A program made the position numbers and the translations under genes. A DNA stretch of 64,000 bases from Promicromonospora sukumoe 327MFSha3.1 (GTDB lineage Bacteria; Actinomycetota; Actinomycetes; Actinomycetales; Cellulomonadaceae), in NCBI RefSeq assembly GCF_000385135.1, contig NZ_ARQM01000016.1, forward strand, positions 1-64,000, given 5' to 3'. Below, in pieces: positions 8,153 to 17,447 of the stretch (position 1 is its first letter; each line of letters begins with the position of its first letter). A model generated the notes under the pieces. The model was given only the letters and a program-made list of their open reading frames with translations, was not told the origin of the DNA and did no database searches.

Positions 8153-9232
8153 ATGTTGCGTCTTTCCGGTGCCCACAGGGGCACCATCACCACCGGTACG
8201 ATCGCGGGCACGCTGTCGGCGGCGCTGCTGCTCGCGGGCTGCTCGGGCACGGGCTCCGGCGACGACGCGTCCGGCTCGGGCGACGACGCCGCGACCGTCA
8301 CGCTCGTGACCCACGACTCGTGGGCGCTCGACGACAAGCTGATCGACCAGTTCGAGCAGGAGACCGGCACCACGGTGGAGGTCAGCGCCGCGGGCGACGC
8401 CGGCACGCTGGTGAACCAGCTCGTGCTGACCAAGGACGCGCCGCTGGGCGACGCCGTCTTCGGCATCGACAACACCTTCGCCTCCCGCGCCCTGGACGCC
8501 GGGGTGGTCGAGGAGTACACGCCCGCCGACCTGCCCGACGGCGCCGAGCAATTCGGCGGTGCGCTCACGCCCGTCGACCAGGGCGACGTGTGCGTGAACG
8601 CCGACGAGGCCTGGTTCGAGAAGTCCGGTCTCGAGGTCCCGAAGACCCTGGAGGACCTCGCCGACCCGCAGTACGAGGACCTGCTCGTGGTGACCAACCC
8701 GGCGACGTCGTCCCCGGGCCTCGCGTTCCTGCTGGCGACCGTCGGGGCGTTCGGCGAGGACGGGTTCGAGGACTACTGGACGTCCCTGGTGGACAACGGC
8801 GTCAAGGTCGCCGACTCCTGGGAGGACGCCTACTACGTGGACTTCTCGGGTGCGGGCGAGGGCGGCGAGCGTCCGCTCGCGCTGTCGTACGCGACGTCGC
8901 CGGCCTTCACGGTGAGCGAGGACGGTGCGGAGTCGACCACCAGCGCGCTCCTGGACACCTGCTTCCGGCAGGTCGAGTACGCGGGCGTGCTCGCGGGCAC
9001 CGACAACCAGGAGGGCGCCCGGGCGCTGGTGGACTTCCTGCTCACCCATGACGTCCAGGCCGCCCTGCCGGAGTCGATGTACATGTACCCCGCCGACTCC
9101 GCCGTGGAGCTCCCCGGCGACTGGCAGAAGTTCGCGCCACAGGCCGAGGCCCCGTTCGAGGTCGACCCGGCCCAGGTGAGCGAGCACCGCGACGAGTGGA
9201 TCGAACGGTGGACCGAGACAGTGGTCGGTTGA
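8153..9232 (+). CDS. thiB: Thiamine ABC transporter substrate-binding lipoprotein
   Basis: A 359-residue lipoprotein with a signal peptide ending in the lipobox LLAGC. The mature part matches the ThiB/TbpA family: VTLVTHDSWALDDKLIDQFE at the start, DAVFGIDNTF and VTNPATSSPGLAFLLATV in the middle. It binds thiamine or its phosphates outside the cell and delivers them to ThiP-ThiQ. The ATG is 8 bases after the TPP riboswitch, behind a GGAGG ribosome site. A serine/glycine/aspartate linker follows the lipobox. Confidence 0.92.
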   Translation: MLRLSGAHRGTITTGTIAGTLSAALLLAGCSGTGSGDDASGSGDDAATVTLVTHDSWALDDKLIDQFEQETGTTVEVSAAGDAGTLVNQLVLTKDAPLGDAVFGIDNTFASRALDAGVVEEYTPADLPDGAEQFGGALTPVDQGDVCVNADEAWFEKSGLEVPKTLEDLADPQYEDLLVVTNPATSSPGLAFLLATVGAFGEDGFEDYWTSLVDNGVKVADSWEDAYYVDFSGAGEGGERPLALSYATSPAFTVSEDGAESTTSALLDTCFRQVEYAGVLAGTDNQEGARALVDFLLTHDVQAALPESMYMYPADSAVELPGDWQKFAPQAEAPFEVDPAQVSEHRDEWIERWTETVVG

Positions 9233-10926
9233 CGCCGACCAACCGGCCCGGGCACGGGCCGCGGCTCGCACCGTTCCTGTGGGGAGCGGCCGTCGTCGTC
9301 CCCGTCGCCTTCCTCGCGGTCTTCTTCGCGTGGCCGGTGGCCGCGCTCGTCGTGCGGGGCTTCGTGCCCGACGGCGTGCTCGACCTCACCGGCTTCGCCG
9401 AGGTGCTGTCCCGGCCCCGCACCTGGCGGCTCGTGGGGCTCACGCTCACCCAGGCGGTGCTGGGCACGGTGTTCTCCGTGCTGCTCGGGCTGCCGCTCGC
9501 CTACCTCCTGTACCGGCGGGCGTTCCCCGGGCGCACCCTGGCGCGCGGGCTCGTGACGGTGCCGTTCGTGCTGCCGGCCGTGGTGGTCGGTGTCGCGTTC
9601 CGCGCCCTGTTCGCGCCCGGTGGCACCCTCGGGTTCCTCGGGCTCGAGGAGTCGCTCGCCGGGATCGTCGTGGCGCTCGTGTTCTTCAACGTGTCCGTGG
9701 TGGTGCGCACCGTGGGCGGGCTGTGGGAACGGCTCGACCCCCGCGCAGAGGAGGCCGCCGCCTCCCTCGGCGCGGGGCCTGCCCGGGTGTTCCGCACCGT
9801 CACCCTGCCCTCCCTCGCGCCCGCGATCACGTCCGCGGCCTCGGTGGTCTTCCTGTTCTGCGCCACCGCGTTCGGGGTGGTGCTCGTGCTCGGCGGCGTG
9901 CGGTACGGGACCATCGAGACCGAGATCTGGACCCGCACCACCCAGTTCCTGGACCTGCGGGCGGCGTCCGTGCTCTCGATCCTGCAGCTCGTGGTCATTT
10001 CGGGCGCCCTCGCCGTCTCCGCGCGTGCCCGGCGGCGCCGCGAGGCCGCGCTGCACCTCGTCTCGGCGCGCCGCGCGGCACGCCCCCTGTCCTGGCGCTC
10101 GCCCGCCGACGTCGCCGCTGCGCTCGCGGGCGTCGCGATCGTCGCCGGGCTGATCGTGCTGCCGCTGGCCGGCCTGGTGGCCCGCTCGTTCCGCGAGCCC
10201 GACGGTTCCTGGGGACCGGGCAACTACCTCGCGCTCGGCACCACCGGCGAGCGCAACGCCCTGGTCGTCACGGTCTGGGAGGCGACGGCGACATCGCTGC
10301 GGATCGCGCTGGCCGCCACCGTGATCGCGCTGGTCGTGGGCGGGCTCGTGGCCCTCGTCGTGTCCCGCCGGCCCCGGTCCGTGGGGGCACGCCGCGCCGT
10401 CGGGACGCTCGACGGCCTGTTCATGCTGCCCCTGGGCGTGTCCGCGGTGACCGTCGGCTTCGGCTTCCTGATCACCATGGACCAGCCCGTGCTCGGCCTC
10501 GACCTGCGCACCTCCGGGCTGCTCGTGCCGGTGGCCCAGGCCGTCGTGGCCGTGCCGCTCGTGGTGCGCACCGTGCTGCCGGTGCTCCGGGCCATCGACC
10601 CCCGCCTGCGCGAGGTCGCCGCCGTGCTCGGCTCCGGGCCCGGCCGCGTGCTGCGCACGGTGGACCTGCCGATCGCCCTGCGGTCGGTGGGGCTGGCGAC
10701 CGGGTTCGCGTTCGCGGTGTCGCTCGGCGAGTTCGGCGCCACGTCGTTCCTCGCGCGGCCCGACGGCGCCACCCTGCCGGTCGTGATCTACCGGCTCATC
10801 GGGCGGCCCGGGGCGGAGAACTACGGGATGGCGCTCGCGGCGTCCGTGGTGCTGGCGGCGCTGACCGCGACGGTCATGATGGTGGCGGAGCGACTGCGCG
10901 ACGACCGCGCGGGAGGGGAGTTCTGA
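9196..10926 (+). CDS. thiP: Thiamine ABC transporter permease
   Basis: A fused permease of up to 576 residues with two halves of about six helices each, as in ThiP. Each half carries the coupling loop: RAEEAAASLGAGPARVFRTV and RLREVAAVLGSGPGRVLRTV. It also has AVSLGEFGATSFL near the C-terminus. The frame opens with GTG at 9196, inside thiB; GTG at 9208 and TTG at 9229 (TTGA overlap with the thiB stop) are equally credible starts. The start is therefore uncertain by up to 11 codons. Confidence 0.88.
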   Translation: MDRTVDRDSGRLTPTNRPGHGPRLAPFLWGAAVVVPVAFLAVFFAWPVAALVVRGFVPDGVLDLTGFAEVLSRPRTWRLVGLTLTQAVLGTVFSVLLGLPLAYLLYRRAFPGRTLARGLVTVPFVLPAVVVGVAFRALFAPGGTLGFLGLEESLAGIVVALVFFNVSVVVRTVGGLWERLDPRAEEAAASLGAGPARVFRTVTLPSLAPAITSAASVVFLFCATAFGVVLVLGGVRYGTIETEIWTRTTQFLDLRAASVLSILQLVVISGALAVSARARRRREAALHLVSARRAARPLSWRSPADVAAALAGVAIVAGLIVLPLAGLVARSFREPDGSWGPGNYLALGTTGERNALVVTVWEATATSLRIALAATVIALVVGGLVALVVSRRPRSVGARRAVGTLDGLFMLPLGVSAVTVGFGFLITMDQPVLGLDLRTSGLLVPVAQAVVAVPLVVRTVLPVLRAIDPRLREVAAVLGSGPGRVLRTVDLPIALRSVGLATGFAFAVSLGEFGATSFLARPDGATLPVVIYRLIGRPGAENYGMALAASVVLAALTATVMMVAERLRDDRAGGEF

Positions 10927-11642
10927 TGGCGGGGCTGGAGGTCCGGGACGTCTCGGTCCGGTACGGCGGCACGACGGCGGTGGACGGCGTCACGCTGGCC
11001 GTCGAGCCCGGCGAGGTGGTGGCGCTGCTCGGGCCGAGCGGCTGCGGCAAGTCCTCCCTGCTGCGGGCCGTGGCCGGGCTGGAGCCGCTGGCCGGCGGGC
11101 GTGTGCTGTACGACGGCGCCGACCTGGCCGGGCTGCCGGTGCACAAGCGCCGGTTCGGGCTGATGTTCCAGGACGGGCAGCTCTTCCCGCACCGGGACGT
11201 GCGGCGCAACGTGGCCTACGGGCTGGAGACCCTGCCGCTCACCCGCCAGGAGCGGGACGAGCGGGTGACCGCCCTGCTGGACCTCGTGGGGCTCGCCGGG
11301 TACGAGCAGCGGTCGGTGCCCACCCTGTCCGGCGGCGAGCAGCAGCGGGTGGCCCTCGCGCGCGCCCTGGCGCCGCGGCCCCGGCTGCTGCTCCTCGACG
11401 AGCCGCTGTCGGCCCTCGACCGGCAGCTCCGCGAACGCCTGGCCGGCGAGGTGCGGGCCGCGCTCGTGGAGACCGGGACGACGGCGGTGTTCGTGACGCA
11501 CGACCACGCCGAGGCCTCCGCGGTGGCCGACCGGGTCGGCGTCATGGACCAGGGCCGGCTGCTCCAGGTGGCGGCGCCGCAGGAGCTGCGCACCGCGCCG
11601 GCGTCGGACCGGGTGGCCGAGTTCCTGGGGCTGCGGGCCTAG
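10926..11642 (+). CDS. thiQ: Thiamine ABC transporter ATP-binding protein
   Basis: A 238-residue ABC ATPase: Walker A GPSGCGKSS, Q-loop region FGLMFQDGQLFPH, signature LSGGEQQRVALARAL, Walker B LLLLDEPLSALD and H-loop FVTHDHAEA. It pairs with the ThiP dimer to import thiamine. The ATG shares one base with the thiP stop (TGATG). It is the last gene of the riboswitch-controlled thiBPQ operon; it ends 15 bases before the convergent regulator gene. Confidence 0.9.
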   Translation: MAGLEVRDVSVRYGGTTAVDGVTLAVEPGEVVALLGPSGCGKSSLLRAVAGLEPLAGGRVLYDGADLAGLPVHKRRFGLMFQDGQLFPHRDVRRNVAYGLETLPLTRQERDERVTALLDLVGLAGYEQRSVPTLSGGEQQRVALARALAPRPRLLLLDEPLSALDRQLRERLAGEVRAALVETGTTAVFVTHDHAEASAVADRVGVMDQGRLLQVAAPQELRTAPASDRVAEFLGLRA

Positions 11643-11657
11643 GTTGACCCTGTGGCC

Positions 11658-12305
11658 TCAGGCCGCGCCGGCCTGCTGGACCAGCAGCGCCACCTGGGTG
11701 CGGTTCTCCACGCCGAGCTTCACCAGCACGCTGGAGACGTGCGCCTTCACGGTCGGGACGCTGAGGTAGAGGCGCCGTCCGATCTCCGCGTTGGACGAAC
11801 CGCGGCCGATCTCGACCGCGACGTCGCGCTCCCGGCCCGTGAGCCGGTCGAGGGCCTGGCGGGCCGCCCGGGCCTCACCGCCCCCGGCAGCGACCGTGTC
11901 CATGAGACGGCGGGCGATGTCGGGCGCGAGCACCGGCTCGCCGCCCGCGGCCGCGCGGACCGCCGCGGCGATCCGCGCCGGCGGCATGTCCTTGAGCAGG
12001 TAACCGGCCGCCCCGGCACGCAGCGCGCCCACCACCTCGGTGTCGGTGTCGAACGTGGTGAGCACGACGACGGCGGGCGGCGTCGGCCGGGCGCGCACCC
12101 GGCGGGTGGCCTCGATGCCGTCGACGCCGGGCATCCGCAGGTCCATCAGCACCACGTCGGCCGGGTGCGCGTCGAGCACCTGCGCCACGTCCCCGCCGTC
12201 GGCGGCCTCGCCGACCACGCGGATCCCTTCCGCGCCGTCGAGCATGAGGCGCAGGCCCGCGCGGACCAGGGCGTCGTCGTCGACGATCACGAGGCGGGTC
12301 TCCAT
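11658..12305 (-). CDS. NarL/LuxR-family response regulator
   Basis: A 215-residue two-component regulator. Residues 1-120 are a receiver (METRLVIVDDDALVRAGL, with the phosphorylated Asp in the VVLMDLRMP motif near residue 54). Residues about 145-210 are a LuxR-type helix-turn-helix (LTGRERDVAVEIGRGSSNAE, then LSVPTVKAHVSSVLVKLG). The ATG shares one base with the stop of the upstream histidine kinase, its cognate partner. Its targets are unknown; the divergent DUF6069 gene is a candidate. Confidence 0.9.
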   Translation of the reverse strand: METRLVIVDDDALVRAGLRLMLDGAEGIRVVGEAADGGDVAQVLDAHPADVVLMDLRMPGVDGIEATRRVRARPTPPAVVVLTTFDTDTEVVGALRAGAAGYLLKDMPPARIAAAVRAAAGGEPVLAPDIARRLMDTVAAGGGEARAARQALDRLTGRERDVAVEIGRGSSNAEIGRRLYLSVPTVKAHVSSVLVKLGVENRTQVALLVQQAGAA

Positions 12306-13489
12306 CAGGCCCACGGTATCCGCGCCTCCAGAACGAAACCAGCAGGTGAGCGGCCCGCCTCGAGCGCGCCGTCGAGCAGCTCCACACGTTCGCGCAGGCC
12401 GACCAGCCCGGTGCCGGGCTCGCCGGTCGCGGCGCGCGCGGGGCCGTCGTCGGCCACGACCACCCGGACCTCGTCCGTCGTCGTGGTCACCGTGACCCGG
12501 ACGGCGGCGCCCGGCGCGTGCCGGCGGGCGTTGGTCAGGCCCTCCTGGACCACGCGGTAGGCGGCCGTCGCGACGGGAGGCGACGGCTCGGGCTCGTCGT
12601 GCCCGGCGGCCGCCCGGTCGCCGGACCTGTCGCCGGACCGCTCCAGCACCACGGTGGTGCCCACGGAGCGGGCGGCGTCCACGAGCCCGGGGATGTCGCG
12701 GAGCGTGGGCGGCGGGGCGAGCTGGTCCACCCCGCCGCGCAGGAGCCGTACGAGCCGGCGCAGGTCCTCCAGCGCCTCGGCGGCGCCGCTGCGCACCCGC
12801 CCGGCCGCCGCCGCGAGCTGCTCCGGGGGTGCGTCGGGCCGGTACTCGACGGCGCCCGCGGTCGCGGCCAGCAGGGACAGCCGGTGCCCCAGCGCGTCGT
12901 GCATCTCGGCGGCGATCCGGTTGCGCTCCCCGGACCGGGCGGTCTCCAGCGCCTGCTCCCGGTCGGCCTCGGCGCGGCGGGCGCGGGCCCGCAGGTCGGC
13001 GAGGAGCTGGGTGCGGGCCTGCAGGTAGGCGCCCCAGCCGAGGAGCGCGGCGTGGACGGCGACGTCGCACAGGATCCACCAGCCGTAGGGAAAGGCCGGG
13101 GGTCGCCACAGGCCCTGCACCGCGTGCGCCACGGCGCTCGCCGCCGCGACGAGGACGGCGGTGCGCAGCGGCGACCACCGCGCGATCTGCAGCACCCCGG
13201 ACGTCGCGGCCGGCGTCGCGCCCGGCGAGAGCGCGGACAGCGCGGCCAGCACGAGCGCCACGGGCACCGACCGGCGGGCCCACATCACGGGCAGCAGCGC
13301 CAGCGACACCACCGCGACCACCAGGTCCAGGACGTCCAGGGGGAGCGCGTCGCCGCCGGTGGCCTGACGGCTCAGCACCGTCGCGAGGGTCAGCACCCCG
13401 AGCAGCACCATCGCCACCACCACCGTGCTGCGCGGGGGACGCGTGCGCACGGCGTCGTCGGGCGGGCAGTCCCGCGGGTCACCTGTCAT
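12305..13489 (-). CDS. Sensor histidine kinase, HisKA_3 type
   Basis: A 394-residue membrane kinase. The first about 150 residues hold roughly four to five hydrophobic segments. The dimerisation box is ERNRIAAEMHDALGHRLSLL, with the His of EMHDALGHR as phosphosite. The ATPase domain has the N-box YRVVQEGLTNARRHA and the glycine box GTGLVGLRERV. It sits just upstream of its response regulator. The ATG at 13489 starts the recognisable protein; the longer frame upstream is antisense of the neighbour. The signal is unknown. Confidence 0.88.
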   Translation of the reverse strand: MTGDPRDCPPDDAVRTRPPRSTVVVAMVLLGVLTLATVLSRQATGGDALPLDVLDLVVAVVSLALLPVMWARRSVPVALVLAALSALSPGATPAATSGVLQIARWSPLRTAVLVAAASAVAHAVQGLWRPPAFPYGWWILCDVAVHAALLGWGAYLQARTQLLADLRARARRAEADREQALETARSGERNRIAAEMHDALGHRLSLLAATAGAVEYRPDAPPEQLAAAAGRVRSGAAEALEDLRRLVRLLRGGVDQLAPPPTLRDIPGLVDAARSVGTTVVLERSGDRSGDRAAAGHDEPEPSPPVATAAYRVVQEGLTNARRHAPGAAVRVTVTTTTDEVRVVVADDGPARAATGEPGTGLVGLRERVELLDGALEAGRSPAGFVLEARIPWA

Positions 13490-13655
13490 GCCGGTGACAC
13501 TACGCACGGCGTCCCGGGTTCGGACACCGACCTTGGTCGGGGGTGCCGCTACCGAAGGGTGACCCGGCCCGGTACCCCGGACGGATGCCCCGGACGCCGT
13601 CGGGCCAGGAGGCTGTGACCAGGCGCGACGGACGCGCCGAGAAGGAGAAGGACTC

Positions 13656-14090
13656 ATGGCCGAGAACCTGGTGACCCGTAGCCCGTGGCCCGCTTGGGCG
13701 GTACCGCTCGCCGCCGCCGTCGCCGCCGTGGCGGTCTGGCTCGTCGGCGCGGCGCTCGGCGTCGACCCGCAGGCGCAGGCCGGGGCGACCACCCAGCCCG
13801 TGACCGTCGTCGCGGCGGCGGTCGCCGCGCTCGTGGCCGGGTTCGCCGGCTGGGGCGTGCGAGCGATCGTGGCGCGCCTGACCAAGGGCGGCGGCGAGGT
13901 GGCGTGGCTCGTGCTGTGCGGCGTGGCCCTGCTCGTGTCGCTCACCGGGGCCGCGAGCGGCACCACGCCGGCGGCGGTCGCACTGCTGATGACCGAGCAC
14001 CTGGTGGTCGGCGTGATCGTCGCGCTGGGGCTGCGCCGGGCCCGGCCGAGCCGGGCCTCGTCGCGCGCGGCCTCGTCGCGCGCGGCCTAG
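13656..14090 (+). CDS. DUF6069-like four-helix membrane protein
   Basis: A 144-residue membrane protein with four hydrophobic segments (around residues 13-32, 47-68, 82-102 and 105-127) and a C-terminal Ser/Ala/Arg tail with an imperfect repeat (RASSRAASSRAA). The pattern matches DUF6069, a family often beside two-component systems in actinobacteria. A strong purine-rich ribosome site (GAGAAGGAGAAGG) precedes the ATG. It is divergent from the kinase-regulator pair and may be its target. Its stop overlaps the stop of the hxlR gene (CTAG). Confidence 0.65.
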   Translation: MAENLVTRSPWPAWAVPLAAAVAAVAVWLVGAALGVDPQAQAGATTQPVTVVAAAVAALVAGFAGWGVRAIVARLTKGGGEVAWLVLCGVALLVSLTGAASGTTPAAVALLMTEHLVVGVIVALGLRRARPSRASSRAASSRAA

Positions 14091-14473
14091 TCGGGCAGCC
14101 GCCGCTCCAGCACGTCGCGGTGCCGGCGGCCCCACTCGCCGAGTGGCTGCATGGCGGCGACCAGCTCGGCGCCCGCCGGGGTGGGCGAGTACAGGATCTG
14201 CACCGGCATGGTCGGCACCACCTCCCGGGCGATGAACCCCTGCTGCTCCAGCTCGCGCAGGCGCAGGGTCAGCAGCCGGTCGGAGATGCCGCGGACGGCG
14301 CGGCGGTACTCGACGAACCGGCGGGCGCCGGCCACGGCCGCGTAGAGGATCGCGGCGGACCAGCGCCGGCCGGCGAGCTCCATGGTCTGCCGGAACTCCT
14401 GGCACTCCTGCTCGTCGACCGGCGCCTCGTACGGGGAGCCCGCGGCGTCCGCCGCCGTCGTCCTGGAAGTCAC
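14087..14473 (-). CDS. HxlR-family transcriptional regulator
   Basis: A 128-residue winged-helix protein. The HxlR pattern is clear: the Cys in QECQEFRQTMELAGRRW, then RFVEYRRAVRGISDRLLTLRLRELEQQGFI and the wing YSPTPAGAELVAAMQPLGEW. Such proteins are often sensors of redox state or electrophiles and control a divergent gene; here that is the DoxX-like gene. It contains a single N-terminal cysteine. The start is GTG at 14473. Confidence 0.87.
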   Translation of the reverse strand: MTSRTTAADAAGSPYEAPVDEQECQEFRQTMELAGRRWSAAILYAAVAGARRFVEYRRAVRGISDRLLTLRLRELEQQGFIAREVVPTMPVQILYSPTPAGAELVAAMQPLGEWGRRHRDVLERRLPD

Positions 14474-14494
14474 TTACCAATAGTGAGTTGCTAA

Positions 14495-14520
14495 CCCGCC
14501 ACTTGGCAAGGCGTGGCGGG
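14495..14520. promoter_or_regulatory. Inverted repeat in the hxlR-doxX divergent gap
   Basis: CCCGCCAC and GTGGCGGG are perfect 8-bp arms 10 bases apart, about 22 bases upstream of the hxlR start. It could be the HxlR operator or a leader hairpin. A second AT-richer patch (TTACCAATAGTGAG) lies between it and hxlR. Confidence 0.35.
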
Positions 14521-14614
14521 TGCCGCACGATTCCGGGGGCGCCCCGGACGGGGCGCACTCTCTCGCCGGTCGTGTCTCGTGATGCCCCGCCCGGCTCTCG
14601 TCCCCGGAGGACCC

Positions 14615-14968
14615 GTGTTCGTCGCATCTGTCATCGTCTCGTCGCTCCTGATCCTGGCCACCGCGTTCAGCGGATACGGCAAGCTGACGGGCAACCCGCA
14701 GGTCGTCGAGCCGCTCACCACGAAGCTCGGTGTGCCCCGGCGGTTCATCCCCGTGCTCGGCTCCCTGCTCGTCGCCGGCGCGCTCGGCACCCTCGCCGGG
14801 ATCTGGTGGGCGCCGATCGGCATCGCCGCGACCGCGTGCTTCGTCCTGTACTTCCTCGGCGCCGTCGTCACGCACGTCCGCGCCAAGGACTGGGCCGGGG
14901 TGGGCCCGACGGGTGCCCTGATGCTGCTCTCGGCGGCTGCCCTGGTGCTGCGGCTGCTCTCGCTCTGA
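14615..14968 (+). CDS. DoxX-family membrane protein
   Basis: A 117-residue protein with four hydrophobic helices; the conserved ATAFSGYGKLTGNPQVVEPL segment after the first helix is typical of the DoxX/DoxX-like family (thiosulfate:quinone oxidoreductase subunit homologues). The GTG at 14615 is chosen because GGAGG lies 4 bases upstream; longer in-frame options have no ribosome site. It is divergent from an HxlR regulator, a common pairing in stress or quinone responses. The biochemical role is unknown. Confidence 0.78.
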   Translation: MFVASVIVSSLLILATAFSGYGKLTGNPQVVEPLTTKLGVPRRFIPVLGSLLVAGALGTLAGIWWAPIGIAATACFVLYFLGAVVTHVRAKDWAGVGPTGALMLLSAAALVLRLLSL

Positions 14969-15023
14969 CCACGTCTCGCGATCGAGCGTCTGACACGTCG
15001 GGTTGGCCGGATACCGTGCCCCC

Positions 15024-16136
15024 ATGCCCTTCCACGAGACCCCCGCCCGCCCGGACACCGACACCGACGCCCTGATCGCGGACCTGCGGACGCTGGTCGA
15101 GTGCGAGTCGCCGTCGTCGGACCCGGCCGCGCTGGCCCGGTCCGCCGACCTGGTGGCCCGGCTCGGCACGGCGCACCTCGGCGTCGAGCCCGAGCGGCTC
15201 GGCATCCACCTGCGGTGGCGGCTCGGCGGGCCGACCCGTGTGCTGGTGCTCGCGCACCACGACACGGTGTGGCCGCTGGGCTCGCTCCGGACGCACCCGT
15301 TCGGCATCGCGGACGGCGTGCTGCGCGGCCCCGGCAGCTTCGACATGAAGACCGGCCTGGCCATGGCGCTGCACGTGCTGGGCTCCCTGCCGGACCGCAC
15401 CGGCGTCACCCTGCTGGTCACGGGCGACGAGGAGCTCGGCTCGCCGTCGTCCCAGGCGCTGATCGAGGACGAGGCGCGCGGGGCCGCGGCCGCGCTGGTC
15501 CTGGAGGCCTCGGCCGACGGCGGCGCCCTCAAGGTGGAGCGGAAGGGCACCTCGATCTACGAGGTGCTGGTCAAGGGCCGGGCCGCGCACGCCGGGCTGG
15601 AGCCCGAGAAGGGCGTGAACGCGGTGGTCGAGCTGGCGCACCAGGTGCTCGCGGTCGCCGCGCTGGGCGACCCGGAGCTCGGCACCACCGTGGTGCCGAC
15701 GGTCGCCGCGGCGGGCACCACGCGCAACACCGTGCCGGCCGAGGCGTCGTTCGCGGTGGACGTGCGGGCCCGCACGATCGCCGAGCAGGAGCGGGTCGAC
15801 GCCGCCCTGCGCGCGCTGGCGCCCGTGCTCCCCGGCGCCGCGCTGGAGATCGAGGGCGGCATCAACCGGCCGCCGCTGGAGCGCGCGCTGTCCGCTGACC
15901 TGTTCGAGCGGGCCTCGCGGCTGGCGCGGGAGGCGGGCCTGCCGGAGCTCACCGGCGTGGCCGTGGGCGGGGCGTCCGACGGCAACTTCGCCGCCGGCGT
16001 CGGCACGCCGACCCTCGACGGGCTGGGCGCGGTGGGTGGCGGCGCGCACGCCGACGACGAGCACGTGCTGGTCGACCGGATCGCCGACCGCACGGCGCTG
16101 CTCCGCGCGGTGATCGTGGACCTCGTCGGGGCCTGA
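15024..16136 (+). CDS. M20-family metallopeptidase (CPG2-like)
   Basis: A 370-residue di-zinc peptidase or deacylase. Metal-binding and catalytic blocks are visible: VLAHHDTVWP (first zinc His and catalytic Asp), GSFDMKTGLAMAL (bridging Asp), VTGDEELGS (catalytic Glu-Glu) and the late His in GGGAHADDEHVL. The central segment with GRAAHAGLEPEKGVNA is the dimerisation domain. The layout is that of glutamate carboxypeptidase CPG2. The predicted protein is cytoplasmic. Half of the window's palindromic repeat lies just upstream (14986-15000) and a full copy follows the stop. Confidence 0.85.
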   Translation: MPFHETPARPDTDTDALIADLRTLVECESPSSDPAALARSADLVARLGTAHLGVEPERLGIHLRWRLGGPTRVLVLAHHDTVWPLGSLRTHPFGIADGVLRGPGSFDMKTGLAMALHVLGSLPDRTGVTLLVTGDEELGSPSSQALIEDEARGAAAALVLEASADGGALKVERKGTSIYEVLVKGRAAHAGLEPEKGVNAVVELAHQVLAVAALGDPELGTTVVPTVAAAGTTRNTVPAEASFAVDVRARTIAEQERVDAALRALAPVLPGAALEIEGGINRPPLERALSADLFERASRLAREAGLPELTGVAVGGASDGNFAAGVGTPTLDGLGAVGGGAHADDEHVLVDRIADRTALLRAVIVDLVGA

Positions 16137-16142
16137 CACCCC

Positions 16143-16186
16143 GTGTCAGACGTACAGGTCACCCGAGGGATCTGTACGTCTGACAC
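16143..16186. repeat. Dispersed palindrome, copy 1
   Basis: GTGTCAGACGTACAG and its exact complement (16172-16186) flank a 14-base centre with a weaker match to GTCACC/GGTGAT. It fills the gap between the convergent M20 peptidase and PrsW genes, where it could also act as a two-way terminator. Three related copies occur at 30731, 49600 and 62362. Confidence 0.9.
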
Positions 16187-16187
16187 G

Positions 16188-17372
16188 TCAGGCCTGGCCG
16201 GGCGGGCGGAAGCCCGTCGCGCCCCACGGCGACGCCGGCGGGTGCGGCAGCCGCGCCATGAACGCGGCCCGTGCCTGCTGCATGACCCACACGAGGTACT
16301 GCCGCTGCTGCTCCAGGCCGTGCGGGTCCAGGTCGCGCTGTGCGCCGGCCCGCTGGTGCAGCAGCGCGAGCTCGGTCGCGGCCTGCTGGTAGTCGGTCAT
16401 CGCGCGCTCGGCCGGGCGGCCGCCCGCCGCCCGGGCCCAGCCGCGGGCCGCGCGGCGGCCCGGCAGGCTGGACAGCATGCGCAGGTCGTCGGGCGTGATG
16501 ATGCCGACGGGTCCGTACAGGGGCAGGTAGTGCTCGATGAGCTGGACGATCCGGCGCCGGTCGCGGGCCAGGATCACGATCAGCACGATCAGCACGACGA
16601 ACCCGACCAGGTAGGCGAACCCGAGGCCGACCAGCCCGAACTTCGTGGAGCCGTTCCACAGGCTGTGGAGGGCGATCGCGCCGAGCAGCCCGTACAGGGG
16701 CGCCGTGCGGCGCAGCCGACCCGGCCCCGCCAGCGCGGCGACCGCCACGCCGATACCCGTCATCGCGGTGCACAACGGGTGCAGCAGCGGCGAGACGACC
16801 GCCCGCAGCACGAATACGTACCCGAGCTGGTCCGAGTCCAGGGCGTCGATGAAGTACTGCACGTTCTCGGTCGCGGCGAAGCCGAGCCCCACCATCGCGG
16901 CGTAGATGACGCCGTCCGTGGGGCCGTTCAGCTCCTGCCGCCGCCACCAGAGCATGCCGAACAGGACGGCGCCCTTGAGCAGCTCCTCGACCACGGGGGC
17001 GCCGAACGTCGCGACGACGTACCAGCCCTCCTCCTCGCCCGTGAGCTCGGTCTCGGTGAGCAGCGACAGCCCGAGCGTGTTGAGGATGCTCGCGAACAGC
17101 GCCGCGACGCCCGCGCCCCACAGGAACGCGAAGATCAGGGCGTTCGGCGGCTCGGGCTCCAGGCGGTCCAGCGCCAGCACGAGCGGCAGCCAGACGGCGA
17201 CCGGCAGCAGCGCCAGCAGCAGCCCGACGACGAACGAGCCCCCGCCCGTCACCGCGTCGAACGCGAGGATCACGAGCAGGCAGACGGACGCGAAGACGAT
17301 CCCGACGATCACTCCGACAGGGGCACGCCCGGGGGCGCGACCCTGGAGGATCGCACTGGGATCGATGGCCAT
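16188..17372 (-). CDS. PrsW-family intramembrane metalloprotease
   Basis: A 394-residue membrane protein. About eight hydrophobic helices fill residues 15-265; the family motifs are GAPVVEELLKGAVLFG (the glutamate pair), FAATENVQYF, SPLLHPLCTAMTG and the late HSLWNGS. These glutamates and histidines are the presumed metal ligands of PrsW, which cuts anti-sigma factors in Bacillus. The last about 120 residues are a soluble, Gln/Arg-rich tail not found in the core family. The ATG at 17372 is chosen. The sigma/anti-sigma fusion at 58001 is a possible substrate type, but there is no direct link. Confidence 0.85.
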   Translation of the reverse strand: MAIDPSAILQGRAPGRAPVGVIVGIVFASVCLLVILAFDAVTGGGSFVVGLLLALLPVAVWLPLVLALDRLEPEPPNALIFAFLWGAGVAALFASILNTLGLSLLTETELTGEEEGWYVVATFGAPVVEELLKGAVLFGMLWWRRQELNGPTDGVIYAAMVGLGFAATENVQYFIDALDSDQLGYVFVLRAVVSPLLHPLCTAMTGIGVAVAALAGPGRLRRTAPLYGLLGAIALHSLWNGSTKFGLVGLGFAYLVGFVVLIVLIVILARDRRRIVQLIEHYLPLYGPVGIITPDDLRMLSSLPGRRAARGWARAAGGRPAERAMTDYQQAATELALLHQRAGAQRDLDPHGLEQQRQYLVWVMQQARAAFMARLPHPPASPWGATGFRPPGQA

Positions 17373-17447
17373 GCCATGGGACCCTACCCACTGCGCACCC
17401 GGGACGGCGGGCGAACGGCCGCGCCGCGCCCGGCTACGCTTTCGCAC

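Noticed and set aside
16143-17447. Long plus-strand frame through the palindrome and PrsW gene, upstream of cutC
   Set aside because: The first 430 codons are antisense of PrsW; only the part from GTG 17448 is CutC.
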